From Smallanthus sonchifolius (lineage: Eukaryota; Streptophyta; Magnoliopsida; Asterales; Asteraceae), in NCBI GenBank assembly GCA_023525975.1, contig CM042044.1, positions 11,332,501-11,396,500 on the forward strand: DNA of 64,000 nucleotides. Reading direction: 5' to 3'. Positions 11,132-22,995 of the stretch are shown piece after piece. The notes below the pieces were generated by a model that saw nothing but the letters and a program-made list of their open reading frames with translations, did not search any database and was not told the origin of the DNA. Positions within the stretch are counted from its first letter, which is position 1. Every line of letters starts with the position of its first letter. The translations under genes were made by a program, and so were the position numbers.

Positions 11132-12130
11132 CGCATACAGAACCATTTCCAAATGTTTTTAACATTACGGATCAGTGGGTTTCCCCCATATACACAAGCG
11201 ATCGATCCTACGCTCACATTCACCAAATCTGATCGCGAATGGATGAGGAATCACAAGGCTTTTGTTAATCGGTGCAATACGAATATGGGGGTATGTTTAA
11301 TTGCAAAAATAACAAGTTTGGGGTCGTTTAATTACAGATTTAGAAAACGAAACCCTTGAATTAGAACACAAATTAATTTGATCAATTTAGATAGTGGAAA
11401 TCTGTTTCATCATGGGGCTTTCAAAGAGTGTGGAATTGCGAATCTAACCATAACATTTAATTGAATTGAGTTTGCATTCAGGTTAGAGTTCGATCAAACC
11501 CATATTCGCATGAACCCTAGATTGGATTCTTGATCAATTCGGTGATATAAGCCCTAAGAGGTTAGGGCTTTTGATCACGATGTTGAAACGAAACTAAAGG
11601 TATAATCAATTACCAAAATGGTTTGATCCCCGACGGCTTGACCGCTTTTCCGGCGAAGCAGAAGTGTGCAAGAGCTCCGGAATGACTCGTCTAGCATGCG
11701 TATGCGTTCAATTGAGAGAGTGTCAGACGATTTGGTCGGATTTGGTTGGTAATGGACCATGAAGTCGACGGTTACAACATAATCACCCATAATTAGGTTT
11801 AATTCGAGTTAATAGTCGTGCTAATGGACCAATGATGACCGTTAATGGCTTAATCGTGCATTATCTGTTACAAAATCGGACGAATTGATGTTTGGAACCA
11901 AATTTGGATCAAAGGATATGCTGAGTTTGACTTTTAAAAGTCAACAAAAACCAATTTCCATTGATTTTGACTTTCCTGAGTCAATAACTTGAATTTAGGG
12001 TTATTACACAACTAGTCCCTACAGTTTAAGATTAAATATTGATAGGATCAGTCCCTGGGGTTTAGGATTGAGTTAACTGTGTTACTAGATAACTAGATTT
12101 GGATTAACAGAATTAACGGAAAATTGACGG

Positions 12131-12260
12131 ATGTCACATCATTCCTTAGTTGAAAGAATTTTCGTCCCGAAAATTAAAATAATACATAAAAAAATTTTCT
12201 CGAATGTCACATCATCCCCTCGTTGAAAGAATTTTCGTCCCGAAAATTAGAATAATACCT
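12131..12260 (-). repeat. Duplicated polypurine-tract/LTR junction in element B
   Basis: ATGTCACATCATTCC at 12131 recurs as ATGTCACATCATCCCC at 12204, each followed by TTGAAAGAATTTTCGTCCCG. The period is about 73 bp. On the minus strand this gives two consecutive polypurine tract plus TGTGACAT junctions; the better tract (GAGGGGATGA) is the inner one. Confidence 0.75.
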
Positions 12261-13412
12261 TAAGATTTTGACATGGGGTGCTTGAACATATGAGGATACT
12301 TGCGCATCATCTGATCCTCACACACCCACGTGAATTCTGGTCCGCGTTTCGAGTTCCAACGAACTCTAACAATAGGGATTTTAGTACGTTTAAGCGATTT
12401 GACTTCCCTATCCATGATTTCTACCGGTTCCTCGATGAAACGCAACCGTTCATCGATGTGTAGTTCCTCAAGAGGAACCATGAGTGACTCGTCTGCCAGA
12501 CATCTCTTCAAGTTTGAGACACGAAGGACGTTGTGTACACTATTAAGTCCTTCGGGTAGGTCCAGTTGATATGTCACTGGGCCAATTCTCTTCACTATCT
12601 GGAACGGTCCAACATAACTAGGATTTAGCTTGCCTCGTTTCCCCAAAACTAATGACACCTTTCCAAGGTGAGACCTTTAACAGGACCATGTCGCCTACTT
12701 GAAATTCTAACGGTTTACGACGCTTGTCGGCATAGCTCTTTTGACGATCCCAAGCTGCTGCCATACGATTTTGAATTTGAATATTTTTTCTCTGAAGTTT
12801 CAAGTACAAGTTCAAGACTCGTAAGTTGGCTATCCCCAACTTCAGCCCAACAAATAGTAGATCGGCATTTCCGACCGTATAATGCCTCGAATGGTGCTGC
12901 CTTGGTGCTAGTGTGAGTTTTCCCAGCTGTTTCCGAAATGAATCACACAAGCTCGTAGTATGTCCTCTAGGGTTTTGAATAGTATGTTCAGTTTGACCAT
13001 CTGTTTGAGGATGGTATGTCGTGCTCATATCTAGACGCGTGCCTAAAGCTTTATGCAACGATTGCCAGAAACGTGAGGTGAATCATGCGTCACAATATCT
13101 GAAATGATAGTGATTGGCACCCCGTGCCGAGAGACTACCTCTTTCAAATAATTACGAGTAAGCTTCTCCATTTTGTCAGTTTCTTTGATTGCCAAGAAGT
13201 GAGCGGATTTTGTTAAACGATCGAAGATTACCCAGATGGTGTCACATCCGCTAGGAGTTCGGGGCAATTTTGTGATAAAATCCATAGGTATTTGCTCCCA
13301 TTTCTACATGGGAATCTCTGGTTGCTGAAATAAACCAGAAGGCTTTTGATATTTCACTTTGACCTTTACGCAAGTCAGGCACTTGCTCACATAGGTGGCT
13401 ATATATCAGCTT
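12260..13412 (-). pseudogene. Integrase and chromodomain-like tail of element B
   Basis: Zinc-region cysteines (KCLTCVKVK, about 13375) precede the core: MDFITKLPRTPSGCDTIWVI, SAHFLAIKETDKMEKL, VSRHGVPITIISD, then in another frame LGTRLDMSTTYHPQTDGQTE. The rest is shifted until WDRQKSYADKRRKPLEFQVG, and, after a further shift near 12650, GKRGKLNPSYVGPFQIVKRI, VLRVSNLKRCLADESLMVPL and IVRVRWNSKRGPEFTW. A premature break after IISD removes the second Asp from the frame. Confidence 0.87.
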
Positions 13413-14150
13413 TCATCTTAAGCCACCAATATAGCACCTTAGGTCATGATACATCTTATCGATACCAGGATTTATAGAATAGCTAGATTTGTGAGATTCA
13501 TCCATTACTAGTTTCCTTATGTTCCCGTACTTTGGAACTCCTATTCGCTTGGTGAAGTAGCGAATGCCGTCAGATTTGATTTCAAGTAGTTCTGCTATAC
13601 CGCGTGTGGCCTCCAGCAGTAGATTCTCCTCTTTCAGGGCTTTAAGTTGAGCACTACGGATTTTGTCAGGCCACCCGGTGTGAATAGTGAGCTGTAATGC
13701 TCGAACTCGTTTTGGCTTATTTTCCTTTCGACTTAAAGCATCAGCTATCACATTAGCCTTGCCCGGATAATACTTGATAGTACAGTCATAGTCGTTCAAA
13801 AGTTCGATCCAACAGCGTTGTCGGATGTTCAACTCCTTCTGTTCGAATATGTGCTGAAGACTCTTGTGATCGGTGTAAATGGTGCACTTGGTGCCGTCCA
13901 AGTAATGTCTCCAGATTTTCAAAGCAAACACTACAGCTCCGAATTCTAGGTCATGGGTAGTGTAGTTTTTCTCATAACCTTCAATTGACGAGAAGCGTAT
14001 GCGGTAACTTTTTCGCGTTGCATCAACACACAACCAAGACCTTGAATAGAGGCATTGCAATACACTACAAAGTCATCCGTTCCTTCAAGAAGAGATATGA
14101 TAGGTGCACTACAGAGTTTCTGTTTCAACAGTTGGAACACAGATTCCTGA
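13413..14150 (-). pseudogene. RNase H and tether region of element B
   Basis: Reads FVVYCNASIQGLGCVLMQRE then, after a frame break, EKNYTTHDLEFGAVVFALKI, TIYTDHKSLQHIFEQKELNI, YDCTIKYYPGKANVIADALS and the start of the integrase zinc region (MDESHKSSYSINPGIDKMY). These are the RNase H motifs of plant Ty3/Gypsy pol. One Asp of the first motif is Asn here (YCNAS for YCDAS). Confidence 0.85.
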
Positions 14151-14243
14151 GTTTCGCTCCAGTTATAGGGTTTACCCTTTTTGTGTTAGAGTAGTGAGAG
14201 GTTGAGCAATCTTTTGAGATTCCAGATGAATTGACGGTAGCAA

Positions 14244-15560
14244 CTAACCAATTCCCGGAATTGTCGCACCTCTGTTGGAGTCATCGGTGCTGTCCGATTC
14301 TTGATGGGCTTCTACTTTAGATAGGTCGATATGTATTCCTTTCTCATTGACTACATGTCCTAGAATTTGAATCTTCGTGAATCCAGAGTTCGCACGCAGA
14401 GATATTGGCATACAATTGCTCTTGTTTCCGCAATTCAAGGATTAAGCGTAGGTGCTCCTCATGTTCCTCCTTGTTCTTGGAATAAATAAGGATGTCGTCG
14501 ATGAAAACGATGACAAATTGATCAAGGTATGGCTTACACACACGGTTCATGAGGTCCATGAACACTTCGAGTGCATTGGTTAACCCGAAAGGCATGACCA
14601 TAAACTCATAGTGGCCGTACCTTGTCCTGAAAGCAGTCTTAGAGATATCCTCATCTCGGACTCTCAATTGATGGTAGCCAGACCTAAGATCTATCTTGGA
14701 ATAAAAACTTGATCCTTGGAGTTGATCAAAGAGATCATCTATAAGAGGCAGAGGATAATGATTCTTGATTGTCACTTTATTCAGTTCATGGTAGTCGATA
14801 CACATGCGGAAAGTCCCGTCTTTCTTTTTGAAAAACAGAACTAGATCTCCCCATGGAGATTTATCCAACAATTTCTGTAGCTGAGTGGACAACTCTTGCA
14901 ATTCACTGGGTGCAAGTCTGTAAGGTGCCCGAGCAATCGGTGCTGCGCTGGGTGCTAGGTCGATTTGAAATTCTACTTGATGATGCGGTGACAGACCAGG
15001 CAAGTCCTCGAGAAATACTTCTGGATAGTTACGTACGATTGGGATATCATCAATTTTCTTCTCTTCAGATGACTGCTTGGCGTCGAGAGCCAAAATAGCA
15101 GTATGACCTTTTTGAAGACATTTATGTGCTTTCGTGAAGGATATGATGCCAACGACTGCGCCACTCCTTTTGCCTTGGACAAAAAGGATTTCCCCTCTAG
15201 GGAGAGGAAGGCAAACATTTTAATCACAACAGATGGCCTCGGGTTGGATCTTGGATAACCAATTCATACCGACAATAAGGTCGAAACTACCAAGTGTAAC
15301 TGGCAGAAGGTCAACGTCAAGCTTATGACTAGCCAATCCTAGTTTACATCTCTAAGAAAGTGAGTTGCTTCGATTATTCGACCGTACACTATTTCTATAG
15401 TGTACTTAGTTCCTAATAGAGTTGGAGTACGACCGTACCAACACGAAATTTGTGAAGACATGCTGAGACCCCTACTGAGACTCGTGCTTATAATGTAAGC
15501 GTTGGTCAATGCAAAGGTCAAGGGAAGAGGTTCACATGTAGGAAAGAAAATTTCAATGAA
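14244..15560 (-). pseudogene. pol: Protease remnant and reverse transcriptase of element B
   Basis: The protease is only partly present: IEIVYGRIIEATHFLRD, then in another frame LGSFDLIVGMNWLSKIQPEA near 15280-15230; the DSGA active site is not found. RT (15093-14344) is well preserved: LEDLPGLSPHHQVEFQIDL, KKKDGTFRMCIDYHELNK, FYSKIDLRSGYHQLRV, RYGHYEFMVMPFGLTNA and the catalytic FIDDILIYSKNKEEH (codons about 14510-14490). The conserved FIRPSSSPW stretch is shortened to KSPW. A frame break near 14400 leads into the RT end (FTKIQILGHVVNEKGI). Confidence 0.88.
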
Positions 15561-17103
15561 ATATAGATTCCAGTAATACAAGGAATAAGTTGTCTTGTTT
15601 AAGTAATTGCGTTCAACTGAAGGTTGGTTAGGTTAAATCCTCGTTTCCTAATGTCATTGGATCATTTCATGAAGAAAGAAATTCATTTACAAGATTGAAT
15701 ATGCTGGGGTATAATCTGAATTAGACCAAGTATTAGTCGCTGGATAAGGCAATAGGGTCAAATGAGATTTATTGGTGGAGCGTAAGGGATAACGTGTTAG
15801 CTTAGAAGGAATTCTTCAAATTCTGCTTTCATACTTGGGGTCGATAGGTTTGCCATGAGATTCTAGTAGGGTTTCAATCAAGATGGTTTCCTTGATCAGG
15901 TTTGAATGAGAGTCTTACGGTCGCTAAGACTCTTACACGAATGAAAATAACGTGATGGATTCCATTAATGATAACTCAGTGTGTTTGCAACATCTTCAAC
16001 CTGATAGTCGCGTCTATCAACCGTTGAACAGGTTTAACGATACTAACTAGTCGTTGAGCGTGCTATGAGAATTTCTATAGATAGTGGAAACTTAAGTCTG
16101 TAAATCACAGATTAGGACTATTTGTCCACACACTAGGTTTCACCAGGACTTACATGCACCCCAAATTACAATTACGTGTGCACCCGTAATGATAATTTGC
16201 TTTGCATGCTCACCCTAGTTCTCCATGTCCTGTGTCAAAATGTCCTTTAGCATGTATTGATGAGTACAGAGTGTTGTCATAGATGATAAGTTATCGAAAA
16301 GCTTAGACATTAACCATAAGTTGATCAACTAGGACTCATATCAGGATGAGTAGTCCGGAATCGTTTGATCCGAGTATTCACTTGAGTTGAAGCACAATAC
16401 AAGAGTCTAATCCAGTGGATTGTAGATGAGAGCATGAAGCAAACATATACATGAAATGCGACTTCGAGAAATGAAACTATTTCATGAATACAAGTTACAG
16501 GAAGCAGCAAAGTAGCCGTCCTTCCAACTGAGTCAGGATAGGGTCTGAGTATGCAATGAGCAATGCGTTCTCAACATTGTGATCAATCTATCTTCAACTG
16601 AATATTGACCAAAGACGCGAGCCCATGGCTTGGGAAAGTGATGACATCTACGTGTCAATGGATTCTACAATAATGCGTGCAACATTCTGTCTTCACTCGG
16701 CGTATTGTTTCTAGTGGGTACAGTAGGGACTCGCCTCCGACGATCCCAACTCCCAAAGAGACGTGTGCTAGTTGAGTGTCGTCCATAACATGGACCTGAG
16801 AAAGCGCACCAAACCCGACAGCTAATGGTGGTGTAAGTGACTCCTCCGAAGGCTCCGTCTCGCTGCCCTCGGACGGGAGTGGATGTTGTTCTGGTGATTC
16901 CCCAAGTGTCGCCACTATGAATGATGATGCAATACAAATGATGTGTCCCTCGTCACCAGAGGGTGATATGAATGATGTCAACATTACTTCAATGCAATGT
17001 ATGTCTAGATGCTGTGTGTATCATGTATGAATGTCTGTGCCGTGTAACTAATGCATGTGTGTGGTTATAGTCTAGTATGCAATCCTAGTTCTCTATAACT
17101 AAT
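15561..17103 (-). other. Element B internal region lacking gag
   Basis: About 1.5 kb between the primer site and the protease remnant where gag should be. No zinc knuckle or capsid motif was found in any frame. One 109-codon frame (16655-16984, minus; acidic, LPSEGSETEPSEESLTPP) could be the start of the gag leader but has no recognisable domain. The segment 16150-16200 closely matches non-coding interior of element E (51510-51555). Confidence 0.55.
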
Positions 17104-17116
17104 GGCTTTGATACCA
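17104..17116 (-). other. Primer-binding site of element B (mutated)
   Basis: Reads TGGTATCAAAGCC on the minus strand, one base off the canonical TGGTATCAGAGCC, three bases inside the 5' LTR. Confidence 0.85.
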
Positions 17117-17119
17117 ATC

Positions 17120-19699
17120 TGCCACACCCCCAAATTCCACTAACGGAGTTTTACCGTTTGGTGCATGACAAACCAGGATTTCAGTCATTAGTTACATCAA
17201 CCGACACTATATGGGACATAAATGTAATATCATAAAAGTTCAGAGTTAATGCGGAAGCATTTAAATAAGAAAATAAATGAGCAAAACAATGCGCTAAAGT
17301 ATAATAAGCCAAGTAAATTGTTTTAAATGTTTGCATAAGGATGAAATGATAGTAGGACTCCATGCATGTCCTAAGTATGCAACCTGTGCCTTAGCGACCT
17401 AAGGAACATGTAAGAAAAGTGTCAACACGAGGTTGGTGAGTTCACAGGTTTACAAGTGAATAAACTGTTTAAGTATTTGCAGGATTCACATACGTAAGTC
17501 ACACATATTTCTAGCTAGACAATGTACAAGTTACTCTAAGCGTTTGCAACTGAAGCTGACTGTTTATGTTTGAGATGCCTTCCGCCATTGCTAACATCAA
17601 CAATGGCAAGTGTTTGGGACAATTTACAACCCGGGTGGGGTTTGTCAAACCCAGTAGTACTACTCAAATTTTCTCGCTATACTCCATATATTAACGGTCC
17701 GAGTGTGTAAGGACTTTGCATGTTATGTTTGCACTTAGGTAAACAATTGGTAGTGAAATACTATGTGATCCATGTCTGTTCATGAGTATGTCTCTCCTCG
17801 ACGGGAAGACAAGTAAACGGATGTCTATTCGTATGCATGTTTCTTCCCAACGGGAAACAAGTAAAATACTGTTTGTTTGTTTGCATGTTTCTCCCCAATG
17901 GGAAAACAAATAAAATGATGTTTATGTATATGCATGTTTCTCCCCCAATAGGAAAACAAGTAAAAAGAGGCCGTGAAACTCACCTGAGTTGTGTAAGAGT
18001 AGATAGTTAGCACCACACGAGGATGCAACGAAAATCACAATTGGTTTGCCTGTGAACAGTCTACGAATGTCCTAGAATTAAATTTACAATCACTAGGGAC
18101 ATATGTGATTTGTGACGATACGAAAGGATCGGATGTCCTAAATATACTTAGGATCAACGGTTTAGACAAACGTGTCATCAGAATCAAAGAGTTCCTAGTT
18201 TAGTAATTATTGTAAAAGTGGTACGTATCAAACGTCGTAAAACAGGAGTTAATAACGTAATATATATATATATATATATTATTGTTTCGTTTGTTTGAGT
18301 TAAAAAATAATAACTTGAATAATATAAATAATTATATTGTTTTGAAACGTGAGAATAATAATTAAAACGAATTACAAAATAAAAAACCCGAATATTAATA
18401 TAAAACAATCGTTTGCGTGATTTTAATAAATTAAATAAAATGTTAGTGAAATAATATAATTAATATATATATTTTTTAATATAATCGAATTGCTCGAAAA
18501 TGTATCATAAAATCAATCCCGACACTACGGGAGTTTTCTGGGTTTAAAATGTTTTACTATATAAATATAACAATATAGGGTTGAGTTTTATATTAAAAAG
18601 AATTGTTTAAAAACTAAATATGCTAAAATGGGGGTTAGGAGACTCGAACCCGGGTCTCCTCCCCATCAACAAACAGCTTTAACCAAGTCAGCCACCCAGG
18701 CAATCGCATACAGAACCATTTCCAAATGTTTTTAACATTACGGATCAGTGGGTTCCCCCCATATACACAAGCAATCGATCCTACGCTCACATTCACCAAA
18801 TCTGATCGCAAATGGACGAGGAATCACGGGGATTTTGTTAATCGGTGCAATACGAATATGGGGGTATGTTTAATTGCAAAAATAACAAGTTTGGGGTCGT
18901 TTAATTACAGATTTAGAAAACGAAACCCTTGAATTAGAATACAAATTAATTTGATCAATTTAGATATTGGAAATCTGTTTCATCATGGGGCTTTCAAAGA
19001 GTGTGGAATTGCGAATCTAACCATAACATTTAATTGAATTGAGTTTGCATTCAGGTTAGAGTTCGATCAAACCCATATTCGCATGAACCCTAGATTGGAT
19101 TCTTAATCAATTCGGTGATATAAGCCCTAAGAGGTTAGGGCTTTTGATCACGGTGTTGAAACGAAACTAAAGGTATAATCAATTACCAAAATGGTTTGAT
19201 CCCCGGTGGCTTGACCGCTTTTCCGGCGAAGCAGAAGTGTGCAAGAGCTCTGGAACGACTCGTCTAGCATGCGTATGCGTTCAATTGAGAGAGTGTCAGA
19301 CGAGTTGGTCGGATTTGGTTGGTAATGGACCATGAAGTCGACGGTTACAACATAATCACCCATAATTAGGTTTAATTCGAGTTAATAGTCGTGCTAATGG
19401 ACCAATGATGACCGTTAATGGCTTAATCGTGCATTATCTGTTACAAAATCGGACGAATTGATGCTTGGATCAAAGGATATGCTGATTTTGACTTTTAAAA
19501 GTCAACAGAAACCAATTTCCATTGATTTTGACTTTCCTGAGTCAATAACTTGAATTTAGGGTTATTACACAACTAGTCCATATAGTTTAAGATTAAATAT
19601 TGACAGGATCAGTCCCTCAGGTTTAGGATTGAGTTAACTGTGTTACTAGATAATTAGATTTGGATTAACAGAATTAACAGAAAATTGACGGATGTCACA
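17120..19699 (-). repeat. 5' LTR of element B
   Basis: 2580 bp. Carries the same GCATGTTTCTTCCC repeats (about 17830-17970) and tRNA-like block (18630-18703) as the 3' LTR. It keeps the original sequence around 18190-18260 that the Helitron fragment replaced in the 3' LTR. Confidence 0.9.
18630..18703 (-). other. tRNA-like Pol III promoter block in 5' LTR of B
   Basis: Partner of 11057-11131. A-box-like GCCTGGGTGGCTGAC and B-box GGTTCGAGTCTCC on the minus strand. Confidence 0.55.
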
Positions 19700-19704
19700 C
19701 AAAC

Positions 19705-19881
19705 TCTTAACATATCTTCAAGAGTTTGAATTGTTCTTTCTCTCTGCCCGTCCGTCTAAGGATGGTAGGCAGTGCTAAGATTCAATTTCATACCAAGAGC
19801 ATTTTGGAAACTTTGCTAGAATCAATAAGTAAATCTACTATCTTTATCTGATACAATAGATAGTGGCACGCCGTGTAATGT
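19705..19881 (-). pseudogene. Integrase of element C, middle piece (2 of 3)
   Basis: Minus-strand reading continues from piece 1 exactly across the D insertion: LHGVPLSIVSDKDSRFT, which holds the second catalytic Asp, then SFQNALGMKLNLSTAYHP, a stop, TDGQRERTIQTLEDMLRV. The third catalytic residue lies in this DGQ-E motif. Stops replace Arg (TGA for CGA), Trp (TAG for TGG) and a Gln-type codon, all single transitions. It ends at element B's duplication CAAAC. Confidence 0.8.
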
Positions 19882-20269
19882 TGTAAGTCCCAAAATCTCT
19901 ATGGATCTTCGAATGAACACATGAATAACAACACTATATTAAGTCTCACAATCGATAGGCGGAAACTATTGATTGTGGTGATTCAAGAACACACAGATTC
20001 ACTTGTAATAATCGTATATTGCTAAACGGAATTACAGTGAAAACTATAAACAACCGCTTGCCCTCTACACGGTTTTTCACTTGTCTAACTATTCTCAGAA
20101 ACGTTTTTCTGGTGGCTCGACCTAAATACATGTTCTCGGCCCATAGCCGGCCCAAGACCCAACTCGTGAACCCCTGTTCACGGTTACAAACCCGAATACC
20201 CATCTATTAGGTAACACCAATAATTATACTTATTTGATAAGCGTCAGTCTCACAAATATAGACCTAACA
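19882..20269 (-). repeat. 3' LTR of element D
   Basis: 388 bp. Lacks a stretch of about 55 bp present in the 5' LTR near 22797-22850. Ends CTAACA next to the polypurine tract. Confidence 0.75.
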
Positions 20270-20283
20270 ATCTCCCCCTAGGC

Positions 20284-22229
20284 TGATGCTATCAAATGAT
20301 CTTCATAACTCGAATGCAGCATTGTGATCACCACTTCCAACATACAACATTGTCATCAGAATCTATGGTTGTTGATGTGGTGTCGATGTTGGTGTAGATA
20401 AGATTCAACATCTCTGAACTCTCAAACTTGGGTCTCTCTTTCTTCTCTTGGAGTTAAATCCACATGTGGATCCTAATCAGCACTTGCTTGATCATCTTGC
20501 TAAAGAGGATGCGAGAGAAGGATTCCCAGCAACTCTTTTCTTTTTCATTCTTTCTCTTTCAAGCAGATTCACAGGTACTTCTTTATGTGTACCTTCATTG
20601 TTGAAATATTAAACCACATCTGGTTCTTCTGACTCGAGTACATTCTGTTGTGGTGGTACTTCAATCTTGTCAGCAAATGACAACATTTCAATCTTCTTCA
20701 ACCTTGATTCTTGATTTAAAATAAATCCTGTAAATTCTCAGAAGTTTTGTAAGCAGACATTTATATGTAACAGAAAATCTAGTATTCACATAAACACCTA
20801 GTACATCCCACCTAGTACATCCATGTACTATTAAACCTTTGAAATTTCAATTCTTTTGACAATAAGTCTTTAAATCCAAGAATGGTCAATTTTTATAAAG
20901 ATAAAATAAAACAGAAAATCTAAAACTAAATTAAACTAAACTCAACAAAATAGAGATAAAATAAGAAATAAAATCTTTTTGAATTTTTCTTAACAAATTG
21001 TAACTCAATTTAAACAAAATTTTAAACTAACAATTATTAACACAAATTTGTTACAACGAGTCTTTAGAAGGAACATTACTAAGACGTGTCAAGAAGATTG
21101 CTAATATTTTGATCCTTCTGAACTCATGCTTTAGCATCAAATCTAAGTTTTACACTGTGATTTAATTTATCATGTTTTGGGTGGAGTTAGCTACGACTTA
21201 ATGGGTCCCACACTCATTTCTTAGAAACCTGTAACTTTATGAATTATGAATTATTGATGAACTTTAATGGACACCACAACTTATCAGGTAAACCTTCCCT
21301 TTCTCATGATCTTTTGAGCATCTACCTTATAACTAATTGAGCATAACTAGCACAGGTTTTTGCAACTTTTCAGGTAAACTCTTACAAAATTTGATCAAAA
21401 ACATAGCACTACGGGCTTACATGTTCAGAATCATCAGACGCTCAGGGTCATAGCATTACGGACTTACATGCCTTGACAAGAGATTCCTTCCCGATCACAT
21501 ATTACAAAAAAAATAAAAATATTTACAAGTATATTTATATGTATCTCTTTAGACATATCTTTTTGTATTTTTCTTATAGCACGACATTGACATTGCGTGT
21601 CTTTTTGCTCAGTATTTTGCTTTGCATTATCATTGAGTGTCTTTTCACCTATTGCATGTCAATGCATGTCTTTTAACTAAGTAGATATATAATATTTACA
21701 GACTTGTATCAAGTCAAGCTCGCAACCCCTTTGTGAAGGGTCCCGGTTAGTGCAATCCCAATAGAGCAAGGGTTATCCACAGTTCATCAACCTTTATGTT
21801 TAAGCTCTCGATTATTAACAAGAATAGCAAATTACACTAATCTATGAGATGTTCCTCACTAAGGCCATAATATTATTTTGTTTAAGTGAATCACAAGCAG
21901 AGCCTATAAACATATCCAACATTGATCCTAGCCTTTTCAATTTAATGCCTTACATGTGTTGATCCTAGCCTTAAGAAACGAACGTTCATATCACTTCCCA
22001 TTAAATTGCAAAACTTCCGACTCAGACACAAACAATATTTTTGTATTTTTTATAAATAACCTCAAAAGCAAACTCTTTTTGTATTTTTGTATTTACATTA
22101 ATAAACTTTAAAAACAATCTTTTTTGTATTTTTCTCATATCTCCCCCTAAATTTGTGCATTAAAATTAAAAATTGTACAAATTTAAACTGTAAAGAAAAA
22201 TCTTTTTGTATCCATTCTCAAATTTCAAA
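20284..22229. other. Non-coding interior of element D
   Basis: AT-rich, with no frame of note. A second polypurine-like ATCTCCCCCTAAATTTGTGC lies at about 22139. Several TTTTTGTATTT stretches. Probably the long 3' untranslated part of a Copia element. Confidence 0.45.
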
Positions 22230-22504
22230 AAACTCATTATTTTTAAAGCATAATGTACCAAAGTAATTGTACCTTTATTGTTGATCTTACCTCCCTTTTC
22301 TCCTACAAAGGAAACATACCCTCCGTTATAGTATTAATGTATGAAGCAGAGAGATGTCACCCATCATGTGCCTGGAACAACCCTTATCAACACACCACGC
22401 TGGTTGTTGAAAGTCCTCCTTAGTTGTCCCTGCACGAAAGAGAAGATTAATTAGACATACGTACCCAAGCCATAGTTGACATGGGCATTCCTGAGGCACG
22501 CCGT
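22230..22504 (-). pseudogene. Copia protease-region fragment of element D
   Basis: Minus-strand reading HGVPQECPCQLWLG, then WCVDKGCSRHMMGDISLL, the region around the Ty1/Copia protease active site (normally WxxDSGCSRHMTG), followed in another frame by GGYVSFVGEKGGKI. The catalytic Ser of DSG is Lys here. The frame is cut off at its 5' end at the junction with the integrase-derived 63 bp. Confidence 0.65.
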
Positions 22505-22567
22505 GAATCAAGAAGTAAATCTACTATCTCTATCTGATACAATAGATAGTGGCACGCCGTGTAATGT

Positions 22568-22995
22568 TGTAAGTCCCAAATCTCTATGGATCTTCGAATG
22601 AACACACGATATCAAGTCTCACAATCGATAGGCGGAAACTATTGATTGTGGTGATTCAAGAACACACGGATTCACTTGTAATAATCGTATATTGCTAAAC
22701 GGAATTACAGAGAAAACTAAAAACAACCGCTTGCCCTCTATACGGTTTTTCACTTGTCTAACTATTCTCAGAAACATTTTTCTTGTGGCTCGACCTAGTT
22801 TAGGTTACATAAACAAGTATTTATACTAAGCCTAATAACACTAAGCCCAAAATACATGTTCTCGGCCCATAGCCGGCCCAAGACCCAACTCGTGAACCCC
22901 TGTTCACGGTTACAAACCCGAATACCCATCTATTCGGTAACACCAATAATTATACTTATTTGATAAGCGTCAGTCTCACAAATATAGACCCAGCA
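22568..22995 (-). repeat. 5' LTR of element D
   Basis: 428 bp, clearly similar to 19882-20269. Its inner side (22505-22567) is not primer site but a copy of element C's integrase sequence. Confidence 0.75.

Larger units (their letters stand above)
9185..12138 (-). repeat. 3' LTR of element B, with a Helitron insertion
   Basis: 2954 bp, about 370 bp longer than the 5' LTR. The excess is a Helitron fragment (about 10303-10687). It contains tandem units of about 55-60 bp around a GCATGTTTCTTCCCAA core (about 9920-10080) and a tRNA-like block (11057-11131). Confidence 0.9.
9185..19699 (-). mobile_element. Element B: Ty3/Gypsy LTR retrotransposon nested in C's integrase gene
   Basis: LTRs 9185-12138 (3') and 17120-19699 (5') are similar along their length. 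On the minus strand they begin TGTGACATCC and end GGGTGTGACA (TGGCA in the 5' LTR). CAAAC at 9180-9184 and 19700-19704 is an exact target duplication, and removing B restores the integrase reading of element C. A primer-binding site variant lies at 17104-17116. pol is present from the protease onward; no gag was found. LTR end sequences match element F, so B and F are one family. Confidence 0.9.
19882..22995 (-). mobile_element. Element D: deleted Ty1/Copia retroelement nested in C's integrase gene
   Basis: LTRs 19882-20269 (388 bp) and 22568-22995 (428 bp) are similar; on the plus strand they run TGTAAGTCCC...CTAACA (right copy CCAGCA). Target duplication AATGT at 19877-19881 and CATGT at 22996-23000 (one mismatch). 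Removing D restores the integrase reading. A polypurine tract (CTAGGGGGAGATTG, minus strand) abuts the 3' LTR at about 20270-20283. Primer site, gag, integrase, RT and RNase H are missing. Only a protease-region fragment and about 2 kb of non-coding DNA remain. A 63-bp copy of C's integrase lies between interior and 5' LTR. Confidence 0.75.

Noticed and set aside
11153..11359. 68-aa plus frame repeated at 18726-18932
   Set aside because: Duplicated only because it lies in both LTRs of B; opposite to the element's sense, no domain.
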